Positions 8,698 to 11,095 of a DNA stretch of 11,095 nt are shown here, in pieces. The stretch is from Mariniphaga sp. (GTDB lineage: Bacteria > Bacteroidota > Bacteroidia > Bacteroidales > Prolixibacteraceae): positions 1 through 11,095 of the forward strand of contig JANYLE010000504.1 in the NCBI GenBank assembly GCA_025363795.1. Direction: 5' to 3'. The position numbers and the translations under genes are program-made. Each line of letters begins with the position of its first letter. Position 1 is the stretch's first letter. Below the pieces are notes generated by a model, which saw only the letters and a program-made list of their open reading frames with translations, was not told the DNA's origin and made no database searches.

Positions 8698-9750
8698 TTA
8701 TTTCGGAGGCAAAAGTGGTAATTCCAGCCACGCAAGACCTACATTTCTTTTCATATGACTTGTGCTGTTTTCTCCCGGGGCATCGTAGATTACTGCCAAC
8801 CGTTTGCCAACCACAAGAACAGATGGCAACCCAACGCACTTTTTTGACCAGTTGCAATTCTGACCATCCAAAACAACTGCCTTATTATCAGAATCCCATT
8901 TGTTTGGATCTTTGGTCCAGTAAACCCAAATGGCATCTGTGAATTCATCTTCGTCAATACCAATATGATTGGTGAAAATAAACCACGTTTTGTTGCTTTT
9001 TTCGTAGTAGAGAGAGGAGTTTTCAACCTGCTCCTCAATTGGAACAATGGGTTGCGGATCGATTGTCCATGAACCATCAAGATTTTTGGTACGTGCAATA
9101 CCAAGTGTGCGCTGTACACACGGGTTGCCAGCTTTTTTGGTTGTTGCGCTGAAGAATTGGAGATACTCACCCTTGTACCTGATTACATTACCCGGACTGG
9201 CAATCACTGAATAGTAAGTACCTGGTTTTGGCCGGAAAGGGACTACGTCCTTTTGCTTGATCCACGGACCGGCTGGGCTTTTTGCCTTTGCTTTCATGGT
9301 TAAATACGGAAATGACGGAACCAGATCAGGTGCGTTGGAAGTATTTGGCGTTCCAAGATAGAACATGTGCCAGTCTTTACCATCATAATAGGTTACGCCG
9401 TAGGACGCAGACTTTGAATCATCTTCCGACGGTGCACCAAAATCAAGGATTGGTCCTTTTTTCTCCCAGTTAACCAGATTTTTACTAACAGCAAGACAAC
9501 TAAGCCATCCCTTGGTTCCCGCCCCGTCGTAATGCATGTAATAGGTGCCGCCTGATTCAAAAACCCAAACATCGCGTGCGCCCAAAAGATCGCAACTGCC
9601 TGGCCCGTCGCCATACTTCATTACTATGCCATTGTCCTTTGCGTTCATTCTTAGATCAGTATATGGTCTCCTATCGCTGTATTTCTGCGATTTTACAGAC
9701 AAAACTGACATGAAAAGAACTATCGCAATTAAAGTAATTCTTTGATTCAT
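8698..9750 (-). CDS. Secreted five-bladed beta-propeller glycoside hydrolase (GH43/GH32-like fold)
   Basis: This is a 350-residue secreted protein with the repeating blade pattern of clan GH-F/GH-J beta-propeller hydrolases. The signal peptide is MNQRITLIAIVLFMSVLSVKS with likely cleavage before Gln22. Blade-like segments are GARDVWVFESGGTYYMHYDG (57-76), SYGVTYYDGKDWHMFYLGT (116-134), IASPGNVIRYKGEYLQFFSA (183-202), VENSSLYYEKSNKTWFIFT (242-260) and VGLPSVLVVGKRLAVIYDA (306-324). D60 in an RD motif and E243 in VENSS occupy places that resemble the nucleophile/base and acid positions of GH32 and GH43 enzymes. I cannot assign a numbered family with confidence. It is first in the minus-strand cluster and divergent from the AraC gene, so it is the most likely target of that regulator. 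No plus-strand CAAA occurs in the 220 bp upstream, so a standard Bacteroidota promoter is not evident. An arabinosidase, fructosidase or uncharacterised propeller activity are all possible. Confidence 0.85.
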   Translation of the reverse strand: MNQRITLIAIVLFMSVLSVKSQKYSDRRPYTDLRMNAKDNGIVMKYGDGPGSCDLLGARDVWVFESGGTYYMHYDGAGTKGWLSCLAVSKNLVNWEKKGPILDFGAPSEDDSKSASYGVTYYDGKDWHMFYLGTPNTSNAPDLVPSFPYLTMKAKAKSPAGPWIKQKDVVPFRPKPGTYYSVIASPGNVIRYKGEYLQFFSATTKKAGNPCVQRTLGIARTKNLDGSWTIDPQPIVPIEEQVENSSLYYEKSNKTWFIFTNHIGIDEDEFTDAIWVYWTKDPNKWDSDNKAVVLDGQNCNWSKKCVGLPSVLVVGKRLAVIYDAPGENSTSHMKRNVGLAWLELPLLPPK

Positions 9751-9970
9751 ACGTATATAATTTGTTTTTTAAAGGTCATATGGAATAGCTATGAATTATT
9801 CATCTCAGTTGTGATTTATTAATCATGGCTACTTCATAGGATTATCTTTTAATTTGATATTATTATTTATTTTAGGCCGGATTTTATTGAGTACAATATC
9901 TTAATAATTTAGCCTCACTTTTTATGATTTTATGATCTTTAAACTTTGATTTTTGACACAGCCACATGTT
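9751..9970. promoter_or_regulatory. Divergent AT-rich intergenic region with small dyads
   Basis: This 220-bp region separates the AraC gene from the hydrolase cluster and must hold promoters for both. Visible elements are a perfect 13-bp palindrome ATGAAT-T-ATTCAT (9791-9803), an inverted repeat TGATT-N4-AATCA (9812-9825), and an 8-bp direct repeat TTATGATT/TTATGATC (9922-9937). A weak plus-strand -7-like element, AAACTTTG (9941-9948), differs at one defined base from TAnnTTTG but has no clear -33 partner. No ORF is credible here. Confidence 0.45.
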
Positions 9971-10882
9971 ATGCAACATCCTTTAAACGCCAATATCAGG
10001 TATCTCCCTGTTCATGAACAAGACGAAAACTGGAGTCTTATGGTAAAAACAGCCGGATTTCAAGCTGTTTCGCCAAACAGCATTTACCCCACGCAGGGTC
10101 ATCAGGTGGACTATACGTTTAACTATCAAAGCGGTCGCGTTCTGGATGAATTTCAGATGATCTATATCACAAAAGGTGGAGGAACTTTCGAATCAGCCAG
10201 TTGCAAAAATGTCGCGATAGGCGAGGGGACGGTCTTTTTTCTGTTTCCAGGTGAGTGGCACCGGTTCAGACCTGAACAATTTACAGGATGGGACAGCTAC
10301 TGGGTTGGATTTAAAGGAAAATTTGCGGAGAACCTCGTCGCAAATGGTTATTTATCAGTGAATAAACCTGTTGTTAAAGTGGGTTACAACGAAGAAATTG
10401 TAAGTCTCTACCAGCGCATTCTGGAAGCCGGAAATGAGGAACGATCAGGTTATCAGCAATATATATCGGGTATTGTTATTCACTTACTGGGATATATTTA
10501 TTACCGGGCGAAAGACAACCATTACGAAGATAAATCGATCGTACAGAAAATTGACAAGGCAAGGGTTTTAATCAGGGAACAAATCAATACTAATGTTTCT
10601 CCGGAAGCGATTGCTGCAGCGTTATTTATGACCTATTCGTGGTTCAGACGGCTTTTTAAACAATACACGGGACTTGCTCCGGCTCAATATATCGCTCAGC
10701 TGAGGTTGCAGCACGCCAAAGAGTTGCTTTCAACGTCTGCGAAATCAATCAAGGAGATTGCCGTTGAAATGAACTATGAATCAGTTGATTATTTTTCGAC
10801 ACAATTCCGCAGACAGACAAAAATGACGCCAACTCAATATCGGAACAGTTGTTTGGGAAAAATTGGATCAGAAATGTCGTAA
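9971..10882 (+). CDS. AraC family transcriptional regulator
   Basis: This is a DNA-binding activator of the AraC/XylS family, 303 residues from the ATG at 9971. A frame-compatible TTG at 9953 exists, but the ATG six codons later is the more usual start and neither has a Shine-Dalgarno sequence. The N-terminal half is a cupin-like sensor domain: FQMIYITKGGGTFES (about 61-75), then GEGTVFFLFPGEWHRFRP (about 84-101), typical of sugar-responsive members. The C-terminal 100 residues carry two helix-turn-helix units: one around PEAIAAALFMTYSWFRRLFKQ and the family signature IKEIAVEMNYESVDYFSTQF followed by the P-x-Q-Y-R end. It has no membrane segment, so it is a soluble regulator and not a hybrid two-component protein. 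It is divergent from the hydrolase cluster, which suggests that it activates the cluster on sensing a released sugar. The gene ends in three consecutive in-frame stops, TAA TAG TGA (10880-10888). Confidence 0.93.
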   Translation: MQHPLNANIRYLPVHEQDENWSLMVKTAGFQAVSPNSIYPTQGHQVDYTFNYQSGRVLDEFQMIYITKGGGTFESASCKNVAIGEGTVFFLFPGEWHRFRPEQFTGWDSYWVGFKGKFAENLVANGYLSVNKPVVKVGYNEEIVSLYQRILEAGNEERSGYQQYISGIVIHLLGYIYYRAKDNHYEDKSIVQKIDKARVLIREQINTNVSPEAIAAALFMTYSWFRRLFKQYTGLAPAQYIAQLRLQHAKELLSTSAKSIKEIAVEMNYESVDYFSTQFRRQTKMTPTQYRNSCLGKIGSEMS

Positions 10883-10946
10883 TAGTGAATATTGTTGTAA
10901 AAAAACCAATGGATCAGGAAAGTATATAGATAATGGAACAGAGATT

Positions 10947-10963
10947 GCCTTATAATATAAGGC
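10947..10963. terminator. 17-bp perfect dyad between the AraC gene and the next gene
   Basis: GCCTTATA (10947-10954) and TATAAGGC (10956-10963) are exact inverted repeats around one A. It lies 64 bp after the AraC stop and about 45 bp upstream of the next promoter. It could form a stem that ends AraC transcription, but the bases after it are TAAAACC with no T-run, so it could equally be an operator for the next gene. The rest of 10883-11008 shows no ORF or other clear element. Confidence 0.3.
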
Positions 10964-11008
10964 TAAAACCATGGACTCTCTCATTATTAGGGACATTATA
11001 CTGTTGAT

Positions 11009-11039
11009 ATTGCTTATTCATTCAAAATATTTACCTTTG
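11009..11039 (+). promoter_or_regulatory. Bacteroidota-type promoter of the right-edge gene
   Basis: TACCTTTG (11032-11039) is an exact match to the -7 consensus TAnnTTTG. ATTG (11009-11012) lies 19 nt upstream, one base off the -33 element TTTG and at the usual spacing. Transcription would start near 11044, giving a leader of about a dozen bases before the ATG at 11056. Confidence 0.55.
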
Positions 11040-11055
11040 GTTAAAACTTAGTCAG

Positions 11056-11095
11056 ATGGAAATTGACAAAAAAAAGATATTGGAAGATTTGAATT
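11056..11095 (+). CDS. Start of an unidentified gene, cut by the window edge
   Basis: An ATG at 11056 opens a frame reading MEIDKKKILEDLN up to the window end, with no stop. Only 13 residues are present: a charged, helix-prone, soluble-looking start with no signal peptide. It sits directly behind a strong promoter match, which is the main reason for calling it. The family cannot be told from this much sequence. Confidence 0.5.
   Translation, partial: MEIDKKKILEDLN

Noticed and set aside
8646..8735. Longer start for the WbsX-like protein
   Set aside because: It would bury the signal peptide behind 30 residues and overlap the beta-propeller gene.
9953..9970. TTG start for the AraC gene
   Set aside because: An ATG six codons later is more usual, and the sensor domain does not need the extra residues. 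It is not excluded.
9966..9979. Inverted repeat ATGTT-ATGC-AACAT over the AraC start codon
   Set aside because: Five-bp arms are short enough to arise by chance, and there is no other sign of a translational switch.
7276..11012. Heptamer GATATTG shared by the 17-bp dyad and other intergenic sites
   Set aside because: It also occurs inside coding sequence (for example near 5768 and 11077) at a rate expected for AT-rich DNA.

Overview
The window looks like a carbohydrate-degradation locus from a member of the Bacteroidota. The signs are AT-rich start regions without Shine-Dalgarno sequences, secreted or lipoprotein glycoside hydrolases of types common in that phylum (GH106-like, WbsX/GH99-like, five-bladed beta-propeller), and one good match to the Bacteroidota -7 promoter box (TAnnTTTG). 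I cannot place it below phylum from the sequence alone.

Layout. Five genes lie head to tail on the minus strand. In transcription order they are: a secreted beta-propeller hydrolase (9750-8698); a secreted WbsX/GH99-like protein (8645-7440); after a 235-bp gap, a large GH106 alpha-L-rhamnosidase-type enzyme (7204-4175); 4 nt later, a cytoplasmic L-arabinose-isomerase-like enzyme (4170-2755); and 22 nt later, a second, different GH106-like lipoprotein (2732 to beyond the left edge). An AraC-family regulator (9971-10882) is divergent from this cluster across a 220-bp AT-rich intergenic region. At the right edge the first 13 codons of another plus-strand gene begin at 11056 behind a good promoter match. 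No RNA gene, insertion sequence, CRISPR array or susC/susD pair is visible.

How the genes may work together. Outer or periplasmic enzymes would trim a glycan that probably carries L-rhamnose or related sugars. The isomerase would convert a released aldose to a ketose inside the cell, and the AraC protein would switch the cluster on. The substrate is an inference from family names and is not shown by the sequence.

Two things stand out. First, the last GH106-like gene is one open frame of more than 900 codons interrupted only by a single in-frame TAA at 2040-2042, so it is a fresh nonsense pseudogene, a sequencing error or, less likely, a read-through gene. Second, the gap before the rhamnosidase gene holds seven consecutive 11-bp repeat units (7299-7375) followed by two back-to-back perfect palindromes (7256-7275 and 7276-7292). 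This is an unusually structured control region with one repeat unit per helical turn.
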